From Enterobacter soli ATCC BAA-2102 (GTDB lineage Bacteria; Pseudomonadota; Gammaproteobacteria; Enterobacterales; Enterobacteriaceae), in NCBI RefSeq assembly GCF_001654845.1, contig NZ_LXES01000050.1, positions 1 through 37,153 on the forward strand: DNA of 37,153 nucleotides, in the 5' to 3' direction. Made by a program: the position numbers and the translations under genes. How positions within the stretch are numbered: the stretch's first letter is position 1; every line of letters begins with the position of its first letter. Positions 1-7,622 of the stretch are shown here, piece by piece. The notes under the pieces were generated by a model. It was not told the DNA's origin, did not search any database, and worked only from the letters and a program-made list of their open reading frames with translations.

Positions 1-32
1 CTCCCCAAAAGGGAGAGGGAGAAGTACAGAAG
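1..32. repeat. Partial GC-rich hairpin at the window edge, downstream of fbaB
   Basis: CTCCC and GGGAG pair around an A-rich loop, followed by GAGGGAGAAG. Read on the minus strand this gives CCCTCTCCC, TTTT, GGGGAG, which matches hairpins after ddc (11265-11289) and at the window end (37090-37123). The rest lies outside the window. It may help end fbaB transcription, but there is no clear U tract inside the window. Confidence 0.4.
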
Positions 33-1085
33 TTACGCTATGGTCACTTTGCTATCCAGATACACATCCTGAACCGCGTTAATCAACTTCACGCCATCGG
101 CCATCGATTTCTTAAACGCCTTACGGCCGAGGATCAGCCCCATGCCGCCCGCGCGTTTATTGATCACCGCCGTGCGCACCGCATCTGACAGATCCGTTTC
201 ACCGCCTGCCGCACCGCCGGAGTTAATCAGCCCCGCGCGGCCCATATAGCAGTTTGCCAGCTGGTAGCGCACCAGATCGATCGGATTATCAGTGGTCAGT
301 TTGCTGTACACACGGTCATCGGTATAACCGAAATTCACCGCCTTATAGCCGCCGTTATTCTCGGCCATTTTCTGCTTCACAATATCCGCACCAATGGTTG
401 CCGCCAGATGGTTTGCCTGGCCGGTCAGGTCAGCGGAAACGTGGTAATCCACACCGTCTTTCTTGAACGCGTTGTTTCGCAGATAGGCCCACAGCACGGT
501 CACCATGCCCAGCTCGTGCGCACGCTCAAAGGCGGCAGAAATCTCTTCAATCTGACGACGAGACTGTTCAGAGCCAAAATAGATGGTCGCCCCTACCGCC
601 ACAGCGCCCATATTGAAGGCCTGCTCGACGCTGGCGTAAAGCGTCTGGTCATATTCGGTTGGGTAGCTCAGGGTTTCATTGTGGTTCAACTTCACCAGGA
701 AAGGAATGCGGTGCGCGTAACGGCGGGACACCGAAGCCAGCACGCCGTAAGTCGACGCTACACAGTTACAGCCCGCTTCAATCGCCAGCTCGACAATGTT
801 CTTCGGATCGAAATAGAGCGGATTAGCCGCGAAGGATGCCCCCGCAGAGTGCTCTACGCCCTGGTCAACCGGCAGAATGGAGAGATACCCGGTTCCACCC
901 AGACGCCCGGTGTTGTAGAGCGTCTGCATGTTTCGCAGTACGGCTGGCGGGCGGTTGTTGTCTATCATCACGCGGTCGACATAGTCGTGACCGGGCAGAT
1001 AGAGATGGTCGGCTGGAATGGTCATACAACGATGCTGTAAAAGGCTGTCGGCGTCTTTGCCAAGCAACTGCGCAATATCAGTCAT
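33..1085 (-). CDS. fbaB: Class I fructose-bisphosphate aldolase (FbaB/DhnA type)
   Basis: The 350-residue protein cleaves fructose-1,6-bisphosphate to glyceraldehyde-3-phosphate and dihydroxyacetone phosphate in the cytoplasm. It uses a Schiff-base lysine rather than a metal. It matches E. coli FbaB in length and sequence, with family segments LPVDQGVEHS (71-80), VKLNHNET (131-138) and ADIVKQKM (233-240). Lys237 in the last segment is the likely Schiff-base residue. The ATG start follows a GGGAG ribosome-binding site. The gene is divergent from yegT across 250 bp. In E. coli FbaB belongs mainly to gluconeogenic growth, which fits a Cra-like motif in the shared upstream region (1213-1226). The DhnA family also holds transaldolase-like enzymes, but overall similarity makes FbaB the clear call. 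Confidence 0.96.
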   Translation of the reverse strand: MTDIAQLLGKDADSLLQHRCMTIPADHLYLPGHDYVDRVMIDNNRPPAVLRNMQTLYNTGRLGGTGYLSILPVDQGVEHSAGASFAANPLYFDPKNIVELAIEAGCNCVASTYGVLASVSRRYAHRIPFLVKLNHNETLSYPTEYDQTLYASVEQAFNMGAVAVGATIYFGSEQSRRQIEEISAAFERAHELGMVTVLWAYLRNNAFKKDGVDYHVSADLTGQANHLAATIGADIVKQKMAENNGGYKAVNFGYTDDRVYSKLTTDNPIDLVRYQLANCYMGRAGLINSGGAAGGETDLSDAVRTAVINKRAGGMGLILGRKAFKKSMADGVKLINAVQDVYLDSKVTIA

Positions 1086-1212
1086 AGTGATGCTCCCGTA
1101 ATTCCGACGTCGTGTCGGTGAGTGATATCCAGACCCACATTTTTGCGGGCAGACTAAGCCTGGTACTGACTTAACAGATTTTCCACCAGCCGGGATTTTT
1201 TCAGCACAATCT

Positions 1213-1226
1213 GCTGGCTCGATTCG
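1213..1226. promoter_or_regulatory. Possible Cra (FruR) binding site between fbaB and yegT
   Basis: The motif GCTGGCTCGATTCG matches 11 of 14 positions of the Cra consensus GCTGAATCGATTCA. It lies about 130 bp upstream of the fbaB start. Cra normally activates gluconeogenic genes, which suits FbaB. This is a single hand-matched motif and could be chance. Confidence 0.3.
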
Positions 1227-1265
1227 TGTACAACAAAAATGTTACATTGATCAAACAATCACCAC

Positions 1266-1308
1266 AAAGGTATTTAAAAGGTATTATTGAATGGTATGTT
1301 AAAGGAGT
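1266..1308 (+). repeat. Direct repeats of AAAGGTAT upstream of yegT
   Basis: AAAGGTAT occurs at 1266-1273 and again at 1277-1284. Weaker copies are AATGGTAT at 1290-1297 and AAAGGAGT at 1301-1308. The starts are spaced 11, 13 and 11 bp, so the copies lie roughly on one face of the helix. The array ends 27 bp before the yegT start, over the likely core promoter. It is a candidate operator for the YegW repressor encoded at the far end of the operon, or for another regulator. Confidence 0.45.
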
Positions 1309-1335
1309 ACCCTCTCTGACATGCAGGATTAAACA

Positions 1336-2613
1336 ATGAAAACGAAAGTCCAACTGTCATTCATGATGTTTGTTGAATGGTTTATCTGGGGCGCGTGGTT
1401 TGTGCCACTGTGGCTTTGGCTGAGCAAAAGCGGCTTTAGCGCCGGGGAAATTGGCTGGTCTTATGCCTGTACCGCGATCGCCGCGATCCTCTCGCCGATC
1501 CTTGTCGGCTCACTGACCGACCGCTTCTTTGCCGCTCAGAAAGTGCTGGCGGTGCTGATGTTTGCCGGTGCCGTACTGATGTACTTCGCCGCGCAGCAGA
1601 CCCAGTTCGCCACCTTCTTCCCGCTGCTGCTGGCGTATTCCCTGACCTATATGCCCACCATCGCCCTGACCAACAGCATCGCCTTCTCTAACGTGGACGA
1701 TGTGGAGGCCGATTTCCCGCGTATCCGCGTGATGGGCACTATCGGCTGGATCGCCTCCGGCCTGGCCTGTGGTTTTCTGCCGCAGATGATGGGCTATAAC
1801 GATATCTCTGATACCAATATCCCGCTGCTGATGACCGCCGCCAGCTCCGCGCTGCTCGGCGTTTTTGCACTGTTCCTGCCGAATACACCACCGAAGAGCA
1901 CCGGCAAACTGGACATCAAAGTGATGCTGGGGCTGGATGCGCTGATCCTGCTGCGCGACAAGAACTTCCTGGTGTTCTTCTGCTGCTCGTTCCTGTTCGC
2001 CATGCCGCTGGCGTTTTACTACATCTTCGCCAATGGTTATCTCACCGAAGTGGGCATGAAAAACGCCACCGGCTGGATGACGCTTGGCCAGTTCTCTGAA
2101 ATCTTCTTTATGCTGGCGCTGCCGTTCTTCACCAAACGCTTTGGTATTAAGAAGGTATTGCTGCTGGGGCTTATCACCGCCGCCATCCGCTACGGCTTCT
2201 TTGTTTACGGCGGCGCAGAGCAATACTTCACTTACGCCCTGCTGTTCCTCGGCATTCTGCTGCACGGCGTGAGCTATGACTTCTATTACGTGACCGCGTA
2301 CATCTATGTCGATAAAAAAGCGCCCGCGCATATGCGTACTGCCGCGCAGGGCTTGATCACGCTGTGCTGTCAGGGCTTTGGTAGCCTGCTGGGTTACCGC
2401 CTGGGCGGTGTGATGATGGAAAAAATGTTCGCATACAAAGAGCCGGTGAACGGGCTGACCTTCAACTGGGCCGGAATGTGGGCATTTGGTGGGATCATGA
2501 TTGCCGTGATCGCCGTGATGTTTATGCTGTTTTTCCGCGAATCGGATAAAGAGATCACCGCAATTGAGGTGGTTGATGGCGATACCGCGCTGACACAAGG
2601 GGAAGTGAAATGA
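1336..2613 (+). CDS. yegT: Nucleoside:H+ symporter family transporter YegT
   Basis: The 425-residue inner-membrane protein has about 12 hydrophobic segments. It resembles the NHS branch of the major facilitator superfamily (NupG, XapB, YegT), including the N-terminal run MKTKVQLSFMMFVEWFIWGA and an SLTDRFF loop near residue 56. By family it should import a nucleoside or nucleoside-like compound with protons; the substrate of YegT is not established. Its stop codon overlaps the yegU start by 4 bp (ATGA), so yegT-yegU-yegV are probably translated together. The start has a weak GCAGGA ribosome-binding site. The C-terminal tail is short and acidic. Confidence 0.93.
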   Translation: MKTKVQLSFMMFVEWFIWGAWFVPLWLWLSKSGFSAGEIGWSYACTAIAAILSPILVGSLTDRFFAAQKVLAVLMFAGAVLMYFAAQQTQFATFFPLLLAYSLTYMPTIALTNSIAFSNVDDVEADFPRIRVMGTIGWIASGLACGFLPQMMGYNDISDTNIPLLMTAASSALLGVFALFLPNTPPKSTGKLDIKVMLGLDALILLRDKNFLVFFCCSFLFAMPLAFYYIFANGYLTEVGMKNATGWMTLGQFSEIFFMLALPFFTKRFGIKKVLLLGLITAAIRYGFFVYGGAEQYFTYALLFLGILLHGVSYDFYYVTAYIYVDKKAPAHMRTAAQGLITLCCQGFGSLLGYRLGGVMMEKMFAYKEPVNGLTFNWAGMWAFGGIMIAVIAVMFMLFFRESDKEITAIEVVDGDTALTQGEVK

Positions 2614-3614
2614 AACACGAACGTGTTCTCGGTGCTCTTTACGGGCAGGCGTTAGGGGATGCGATGGGTATGCCATCGGAACTGTGGCCAAGAAGCCGTG
2701 TGAAAGCCCACTTCGGCTGGATAGACCGCTTCTTACCGGGGCCGGCCGAGAACAACGCGGCCTGCTATTTTGACCAGGCAGAGTTTACCGATGACACCTC
2801 AATGGCGCTGTGCCTGGCCGACGCGATTATCGAATGCGACGGGCAGATCAATGCGGATGTCATCGGCAAACATATTCTGCACTGGGCCGAATCATTCGAC
2901 GCGTTTAACAAAAACGTGCTTGGCCCAACGTCGAAAATCGCGCTGAATGCCATCCGCGACGGTAAACCGGTGAGTGCGCTTGAGAACAACGGCGTAACCA
3001 ACGGCGCGGCCATGCGCGCATCCCCACTAGGATGTTTGCTGCCCGCCACCCGCCTTGAACACTTTGTCGAACAGGTGGCACTTGCGTCCAGCCCCACGCA
3101 TAAATCTGACCTCGCGATTGCAGGGGCGGTGGTGATTGCCTGGGCGATTTCACGCGCCATCGACGGCGAACGCTGGCAGAACATCGTTGATGCCCTGCCC
3201 GGTATCGCCCGGTATGCCCAGGAAGCGAAGCCCACCACATTCAGCGCTTCTCTTGCCGCGCGTATCGAACTGGCGCTACACACCGTGCGCAATGCAAAAG
3301 GGATCGAATCCGCCAGCGAGCAGGTTTATCAACTCGTCGGGGCGGGCACCAGTACCATTGAGTCTGTTCCGGCAGCCATTGCGATGGTTGAACTGGCAGG
3401 AACCGATCCGAATCGCTGCGCCATTTTATGTGCCAACCTGGGCGGTGATACTGACACCATCGGCGCGATGGCAACGGCTATCTGCGGCGCGCTGCATGGC
3501 GTGCAGGCGATTGATCCGGCGCTTAAAAATGAACTCGATGCCGTTAACCAGCTCGACTTTGGTCATTACTGCGAAAAATTACTGCACTACCGGGAGCAAA
3601 GGGAGGGCGTATGA
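2610..3614 (+). CDS. yegU: ADP-ribosylglycohydrolase family protein YegU
   Basis: The 334-residue cytoplasmic protein belongs to the ARH/DraG-like family, which hydrolyses N- or O-glycosidic bonds to ADP-ribose using two magnesium ions. Metal-site motifs are all present: GDAMGMPSE (16-24), TDDTSMALCLAD (60-71) and GGDTDTIGA (278-286). The conserved acidic residues D61, D62, D280 and D282 are intact. The gene overlaps yegT upstream and yegV downstream by 4 bp each. Its place between a nucleoside-type transporter and a sugar kinase suggests it releases a ribosyl unit from an imported compound, rather than reversing ADP-ribosylation of a protein. The family is certain; the substrate is not known. 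Confidence 0.93.
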   Translation: MKHERVLGALYGQALGDAMGMPSELWPRSRVKAHFGWIDRFLPGPAENNAACYFDQAEFTDDTSMALCLADAIIECDGQINADVIGKHILHWAESFDAFNKNVLGPTSKIALNAIRDGKPVSALENNGVTNGAAMRASPLGCLLPATRLEHFVEQVALASSPTHKSDLAIAGAVVIAWAISRAIDGERWQNIVDALPGIARYAQEAKPTTFSASLAARIELALHTVRNAKGIESASEQVYQLVGAGTSTIESVPAAIAMVELAGTDPNRCAILCANLGGDTDTIGAMATAICGALHGVQAIDPALKNELDAVNQLDFGHYCEKLLHYREQREGV

Positions 3615-4567
3615 CGTCAGATTTTGCCCGTCACCTTGAGACATTACAGGCTACACGCCCGGTAACAGTACTGGGCGCGGCAGTGATTGACGTCATTGCT
3701 GATGCTTACGCCCTGCCGTGGCGCGGGTGTGATATCGAGCTAAAACAACAGGGTGTGAACATTGGTGGCTGCGCGCTGAACATTGCCATTGCGCTGAAAC
3801 GGCTTGGCATTACCACGCAAAACGCATTGCCCGTCGGGCACGGTGTGTGGGCGGATATCATTCGTAACGCGATGGCAAAACAGGATCTGCACAGCGCGGT
3901 AGAAGCCGAAACAGGCGACAACGGTTGGTGTCTGGCGCTGGTCGAGCCTGACGGTGAACGCACGTTTATGTCGTTCAGCGGCGTGGAAAACCAGTGGCAG
4001 CAGCCCTGGCTGGATGCGCTCGACGTACCGCCCGCAAGCCTGGTGTATTTGTCCGGCTACCAGCTGGCGTCACCCTGCGGCGAGCTGCTCACGACATGGC
4101 TGGAAGGCCTGCCTGACGTGACGGCGTTTATCGACTTCGGCCCGCGCATTGCCGATATCCCCGACTCACTGATGGCGCGCATTATGGCCTGTCAGCCTAT
4201 TGTGTCGCTTAATCGCCAGGAGGCAGAGATTGCCGCCGAAAGGTTTGGCATGGATCCGGAGTCATTAGGCGGGCAATGGCAAAAGCGGTTCGCCTCTGCG
4301 CTGATTGTGCGTCACGATAAAGACGGCGCCGGTTTTTTTAACGGGGACGATAGCGGGTATGTTCCGGCCTTTCCTGCCACGGTGGTGGACACCATTGGCG
4401 CCGGCGATAGTCATGCAGGCGGTACGCTTGCCGGGCTGGCGGCGGGATGGAGCCTGGCCGATGCAGTGCTGCTAGGCAACGCGGTCGCGGCCTGGGTGGT
4501 CAGCCATCGGGGCGGCGATTGTGCCCCCACCCGTGATGAGTTACTCCTCGCACACAAAGACGTATAG
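3611..4567 (+). CDS. yegV: PfkB-family carbohydrate/nucleoside kinase YegV
   Basis: This 318-residue ribokinase-like enzyme should phosphorylate a sugar or nucleoside with ATP. It has the N-terminal glycine-rich substrate motif NIGGCALNIAIALKRLG (50-66) and the C-terminal signature DTIGAGDSHAGG (260-271), whose Asp266 is the catalytic base. The start overlaps the yegU stop by 4 bp (ATGA). With YegT and YegU it forms a transport, cleavage and phosphorylation set. The last 27 bp overlap the 3' end of yegW on the other strand. Members include ribokinase, adenosine kinase and pseudouridine kinase; the sequence alone does not choose among them. Confidence 0.92.
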   Translation: MTSDFARHLETLQATRPVTVLGAAVIDVIADAYALPWRGCDIELKQQGVNIGGCALNIAIALKRLGITTQNALPVGHGVWADIIRNAMAKQDLHSAVEAETGDNGWCLALVEPDGERTFMSFSGVENQWQQPWLDALDVPPASLVYLSGYQLASPCGELLTTWLEGLPDVTAFIDFGPRIADIPDSLMARIMACQPIVSLNRQEAEIAAERFGMDPESLGGQWQKRFASALIVRHDKDGAGFFNGDDSGYVPAFPATVVDTIGAGDSHAGGTLAGLAAGWSLADAVLLGNAVAAWVVSHRGGDCAPTRDELLLAHKDV

Positions 4568-5287
4568 ATCGCTTCGGCAATAGCTGATGCTGTACTCAAT
4601 GGGCCGGTGTTGTTGGTCAAGCGCAACCTGCTTTATCACCAGCACCGGTATTTTATCGTCCATTTTGATATGCGTCTGAAATTCGCTGTCCGGCATCCGG
4701 GCGCTGACGCGGGAACGAGTGCGCTGCGGAAAGATATTCTGACTGCGGAAGTAATCGTACAGCGAAATACCAATCGCATCCGGGTCGTGAATTAATCCCA
4801 CCGGAACCCAGGATTCCTCAATCGAAACAGCGTCGTCATCCACGTAACGAATACGCTTAAGTAAGAAGACATCGCTTTGCGGCGCAAGTGACAGCTGGCT
4901 GGCGACCTCTTCCGGGCATTTCACCACTCGCTTATTGACCCACAGCGTATTGGGCTTTTTCCCGCGTAACACCACCTGCTGAGAAAACCCGCGCGCCTCT
5001 TTGAGCGAATATTCAAAGATGTTATTAATTTGCGTGCCGTAACCCCGGGCGCGCGTGACCACGCCCTCTTCTTCCAGCGCCTGCATCGCTTTACGTACAG
5101 TAATACGCGACACCCCGGTCAGCTGGCTCAGATCGCGTTCGCCCGGCAGAATATTCCCGTGCTCCAGCACGCCACTGCGCACGGCATTTTTGACCGTTTC
5201 GGCAAACTTAAGGTACAGCGGCGTGTTGTCCGGCGCGGCGATCCGTTCGTTAAGCTGCTCGATTAACCGGGTATGCGCTTGTTCCAT
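4541..5287 (-). CDS. yegW: GntR-family (HutC-type) transcriptional regulator YegW
   Basis: The 248-residue protein has an N-terminal winged helix (about 15-85), including LPGERDLSQLTGVSRITVRK, and a C-terminal UTRA ligand domain typical of the HutC branch. It closely matches E. coli YegW. An upstream in-frame ATG at 5338 is rejected because it lies inside thiD and upstream of a good -10 element (5319-5324). The ATG at 5287 matches the K-12 start, although its ribosome-binding site is weak. The gene converges on yegV and the two ends overlap by 27 bp. By position it probably represses yegTUV in response to a pathway metabolite, but neither operator nor ligand is known. Confidence 0.93.
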   Translation of the reverse strand: MEQAHTRLIEQLNERIAAPDNTPLYLKFAETVKNAVRSGVLEHGNILPGERDLSQLTGVSRITVRKAMQALEEEGVVTRARGYGTQINNIFEYSLKEARGFSQQVVLRGKKPNTLWVNKRVVKCPEEVASQLSLAPQSDVFLLKRIRYVDDDAVSIEESWVPVGLIHDPDAIGISLYDYFRSQNIFPQRTRSRVSARMPDSEFQTHIKMDDKIPVLVIKQVALDQQHRPIEYSISYCRSDLYVFVCEE

Positions 5288-5318
5288 CTGTGTTTTCTCA
5301 GGCGTGGTGTTTATTGCC

Positions 5319-5347
5319 AGTATACGGCTTACCACCATGCATGAAAA
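5319..5347 (-). promoter_or_regulatory. Predicted sigma-70 promoter for yegW
   Basis: On the minus strand the -35 element TTTTCA (5342-5347) and the -10 element TATACT (5319-5324) are separated by 17 bp. Transcription would start near 5312, about 24 bp before the chosen yegW start. The promoter overlaps the end of thiD, so yegW can be expressed apart from the thiamin operon. Confidence 0.5.
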
Positions 5348-6129
5348 TGATGAACCGGCCCAATACCGTGACCCACTTCCAGAGTATCGGCTTTTGCCAG
5401 CGCCGCAGAGAGCCAGGTTTTGGCTTCCTGCACCGTATCTGCCCAGGAATTATGTCGCGGACGCAGCGCTGCCAGCGCCGCCGAGAGCGTACAGCCCGTG
5501 CCGTGGGTGTTTTTAGTCTGCACCCGCGGGGCGGTAAAACGCATTTCCCCGTCACGGGTAAAGAGCCAGTCCGGGCTTTCGGCATCATCGAGATGGCCGC
5601 CTTTCATCAGTACCGCGCCGCAGCCCATGGCCAGCAGCGCACTGCCCTGCTCTTTCATTTCGCGTTCATTGCGCGCGGGCGGTGCATTCAGCAGCGCTGC
5701 GGCTTCAGGCAGGTTTGGGGTGATCAACGCCACCTGCGGCAGCAGTTTTTGTCGCAGCGTCTCGACAGCAGAAACAGACAGCAGCGGATCGCCGCTTTTA
5801 GCCAGCATGACGGTATCAAGCACCACATTTTGTATCTGGTAGCGTTTAAGCCGCTCAGCCACCGCTTCGACAATGTCTGTCTCCGCCAGCATCCCGATTT
5901 TTGTGGTGTCGATGCGCACATCGCTGAACACTGAGTCCAGCTGTGCTGCGACAAAATCAGGCTCAATGCGATAAACCGACTGCACACCGCGCGTGTTCTG
6001 CGCCACCAGGGCAGTAATGACCGAACACCCATAAGCTCCCAGCGCCGAAAAGGTTTTCAAATCGGCCTGAATACCCGCGCCGCCGCTTGGGTCGGTTCCG
6101 GCAATGGTCAGTGCATTAATCCGTTTCAT
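5329..6129 (-). CDS. thiD: Hydroxymethylpyrimidine/phosphomethylpyrimidine kinase ThiD
   Basis: ThiD (266 residues) phosphorylates hydroxymethylpyrimidine (HMP) and then HMP phosphate, giving HMP pyrophosphate for thiamin phosphate synthase. It is a ribokinase-fold enzyme of normal length. Visible motifs are GTDPSGGAGIQADLKTF (11-27), PNLPEA (138-143) and the C-terminal GTGCTLSAALA (210-220). The start overlaps the thiM stop by 4 bp (ATGA), so translation is coupled and both genes sit behind the TPP riboswitch. E. coli K-12 has yegX between yegW and thiD; here yegX is absent and yegW begins 41 bp after thiD. Confidence 0.97.
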   Translation of the reverse strand: MKRINALTIAGTDPSGGAGIQADLKTFSALGAYGCSVITALVAQNTRGVQSVYRIEPDFVAAQLDSVFSDVRIDTTKIGMLAETDIVEAVAERLKRYQIQNVVLDTVMLAKSGDPLLSVSAVETLRQKLLPQVALITPNLPEAAALLNAPPARNEREMKEQGSALLAMGCGAVLMKGGHLDDAESPDWLFTRDGEMRFTAPRVQTKNTHGTGCTLSAALAALRPRHNSWADTVQEAKTWLSAALAKADTLEVGHGIGPVHHFHAWW

Positions 6130-6896
6130 ACCTGTTCCTCCAGGGTGTAAAGCGCATCGAGAAACGCGCTGGCAAAGCTGCCCGGGCCGAGAGAATGTTT
6201 AATGGCGACCGTACCTGCGCGCTTCATAAACCCGCAGGCTGCCGCCACGTTATCCAGCCGGTCACCTGGCAATGAACAGCTGGCGGCCACCACCGCCGAA
6301 AGCGCGCATCCGGTTCCCACAACGCGCGTCATCAGCAGATCACCCCCTGTCACCGTATGGGTTCGCAGCCCGTCAGTCACATAATCGACTTCCCCGGTGA
6401 CCACGACGATGGCGTTGGTCTGCCGCGCCAGCGCCTGAGCCGCGGGCAGCGCGCTTGCGGCCGTATCGGTGGTATCAACGCCACGGCCGCCGGCACTCAT
6501 TCCGGCAAGCGCAAGAATTTCCGAGGCATTACCGCGAATAGCAGCAGGTTTGAGCGCGAGGATTTGATGGCAAAAGCGGGTGCGAAACGTCAGCGCGCCG
6601 ACCGCAACCGGATCCAGCGTCCAGGGTTTAGCTGCGGCAACGGCACTCTCTATTGCCCGGCGCATCGATTGCGCGCGCGGGGCGGTCAGTGTGCCGACAT
6701 TAATCAGCAGCGCATCTGCAAAGGTGGCGAACTGTTCAGCTTCTTCTGCTTCAATGACCATTGCCGGAGAAGCACCAAGCGCCAGCAGCACGTTAGCGGT
6801 AAAGGTTTGCACGACATCATTGGTCATGCAGTGCGTGAGCGGGGAACGGGTTCGGAACTGATGTAAAACGTGTAAGTCGAGCAGGTCAGGCTGCAT
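6126..6896 (-). CDS. thiM: Hydroxyethylthiazole kinase ThiM
   Basis: ThiM (256 residues) phosphorylates 4-methyl-5-(2-hydroxyethyl)thiazole, salvaging the thiazole half of thiamin. Family features are SPLTHCMTNDVV near residue 18, the ATP-site segment RGNASEILALAG, and GTGCALSAV near residue 196. The ATG follows a good AGGAG site, and the TPP riboswitch aptamer lies 50 bp upstream. Thiamin pyrophosphate is therefore expected to block ribosome access, as in E. coli thiM. It is the first gene of thiM-thiD. Confidence 0.97.
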   Translation of the reverse strand: MQPDLLDLHVLHQFRTRSPLTHCMTNDVVQTFTANVLLALGASPAMVIEAEEAEQFATFADALLINVGTLTAPRAQSMRRAIESAVAAAKPWTLDPVAVGALTFRTRFCHQILALKPAAIRGNASEILALAGMSAGGRGVDTTDTAASALPAAQALARQTNAIVVVTGEVDYVTDGLRTHTVTGGDLLMTRVVGTGCALSAVVAASCSLPGDRLDNVAAACGFMKRAGTVAIKHSLGPGSFASAFLDALYTLEEQV

Positions 6897-6945
6897 GGTT
6901 TCGCTCCTGCCTTGCGTGAAGAAGCGATGACCGGGAAGGCATCTG

Positions 6946-7024
6946 ACTTCCCTACGCTGGCATTATCCAGATCAGGTAATACGGGTATTTCTCAGCCTTC
7001 ACAAAGAAGGGCACCCCGAGTCAA
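6946..7024 (-). ncRNA. TPP riboswitch (THI element) controlling thiM-thiD
   Basis: On the minus strand the conserved THI-box blocks appear in order: ACTCGGGGTGCCC, GGCTGAGAAATACCC, ACCTGATCTGGATAATGCC and AGCGTAGGGAAGT. Flanking TGACT and AGTCA can close stem P1. The pyrimidine-sensing CTGAGA and the pyrophosphate-binding arm are intact. The aptamer ends 49 nt before the thiM start and there is no obvious terminator before the gene. Control is therefore probably translational, by masking the AGGAG site. Confidence 0.95.
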
Positions 7025-7463
7025 ATTACACAAAATGCTGTAACAGGGGCAGACTAAGGTAAGCGACACGTAATAGCAAGCCCCGCCCCTTTCGGCTACC
7101 TCACTGATACCCGCGCTAAACAATCAAATTTTTATCCATTATTTTTTGCTGCAACTATATTTAAATGCATACATTTAATGTTATTGATTTATGAGTAATT
7201 AAACGTTCAGCCTGATTTACCCCGCTTGTACGACAGCCATAAATACCCATCAAAAACAACATGTTACTGAGATGTCTTTTATATAGCCATGGGCTTATCT
7301 AATAGTAACAAAGGTGATCCACATCAAAATGAAGACAGTCCTGATATTGGATAGTTGTCCTCCGTTATCAGTGTCGCTACTAAAGAAACATATACTCAAG
7401 CAGGTTCTACGTTAATTTATAATATTTACGATATTCCTTACTCGTCATATTGATATTAATTCG
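7025..7463. other. AT-rich intergenic region with a possible decayed regulator frame
   Basis: About 440 bp carry no convincing intact gene. On the plus strand an ATG at 7329, preceded by AAAGGTG, opens a 28-codon frame beginning MKTVLILDSC and ending at TAA (7413-7415). A shifted frame over 7412-7450 reads LIYNIYDIPYSSY. The first frame then continues into the small ORF at 7464. The start looks like the first strand of a response-regulator or LuxR-type protein, so this may be a broken gene, but the match is short. A TATAAT at 7418-7423 could serve the downstream small ORF. No clear thiM promoter was recognised. Confidence 0.3.
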
Positions 7464-7565
7464 ATGAAATTAATCATATATAGCGCAATAGTGTCTTTGT
7501 GCCTGGTTGCGACGGGCATTTTTATTGGCGTGATTTATTTTACGCAAATAAACCAGTGCTTATAG
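7464..7565 (+). CDS. Possible 33-residue single-helix membrane protein
   Basis: ATG at 7464 opens 33 codons ending at TAG. The product starts MKLIIYSAIVSLCLVATGIF and continues with IGVIYF, giving one strongly hydrophobic segment (about 3-25) and a short polar tail, TQINQCL. This composition resembles known enterobacterial small membrane proteins. There is no good ribosome-binding site. The frame is continuous with an upstream interrupted frame (7329), so it may instead be the tail of a decayed gene. I do not recognise it. It lies 57 bp before the lipoprotein gene on the same strand. Confidence 0.3.
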   Translation: MKLIIYSAIVSLCLVATGIFIGVIYFTQINQCL

Positions 7566-7622
7566 CTGCCAGGTAAATAAACGAATTGATTCTGTGTCGT
7601 TTCCAATAATCAAGGTCATATA

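Noticed and set aside
5288..5338. Longer YegW N-terminus starting at 5338
   Set aside because: It would overlap thiD and start upstream of the predicted -10. The extra 17 residues are absent from E. coli YegW.
7314..7327. FNR-like box GTGAT-CCAC-ATCAA
   Set aside because: It matches 9 of 10 FNR positions, but it lies directly before the ATG at 7329 and overlaps a ribosome-binding-like AAAGGTG. No strong promoter is correctly placed apart from a weak GATAGT. A single match in AT-rich DNA is not enough.
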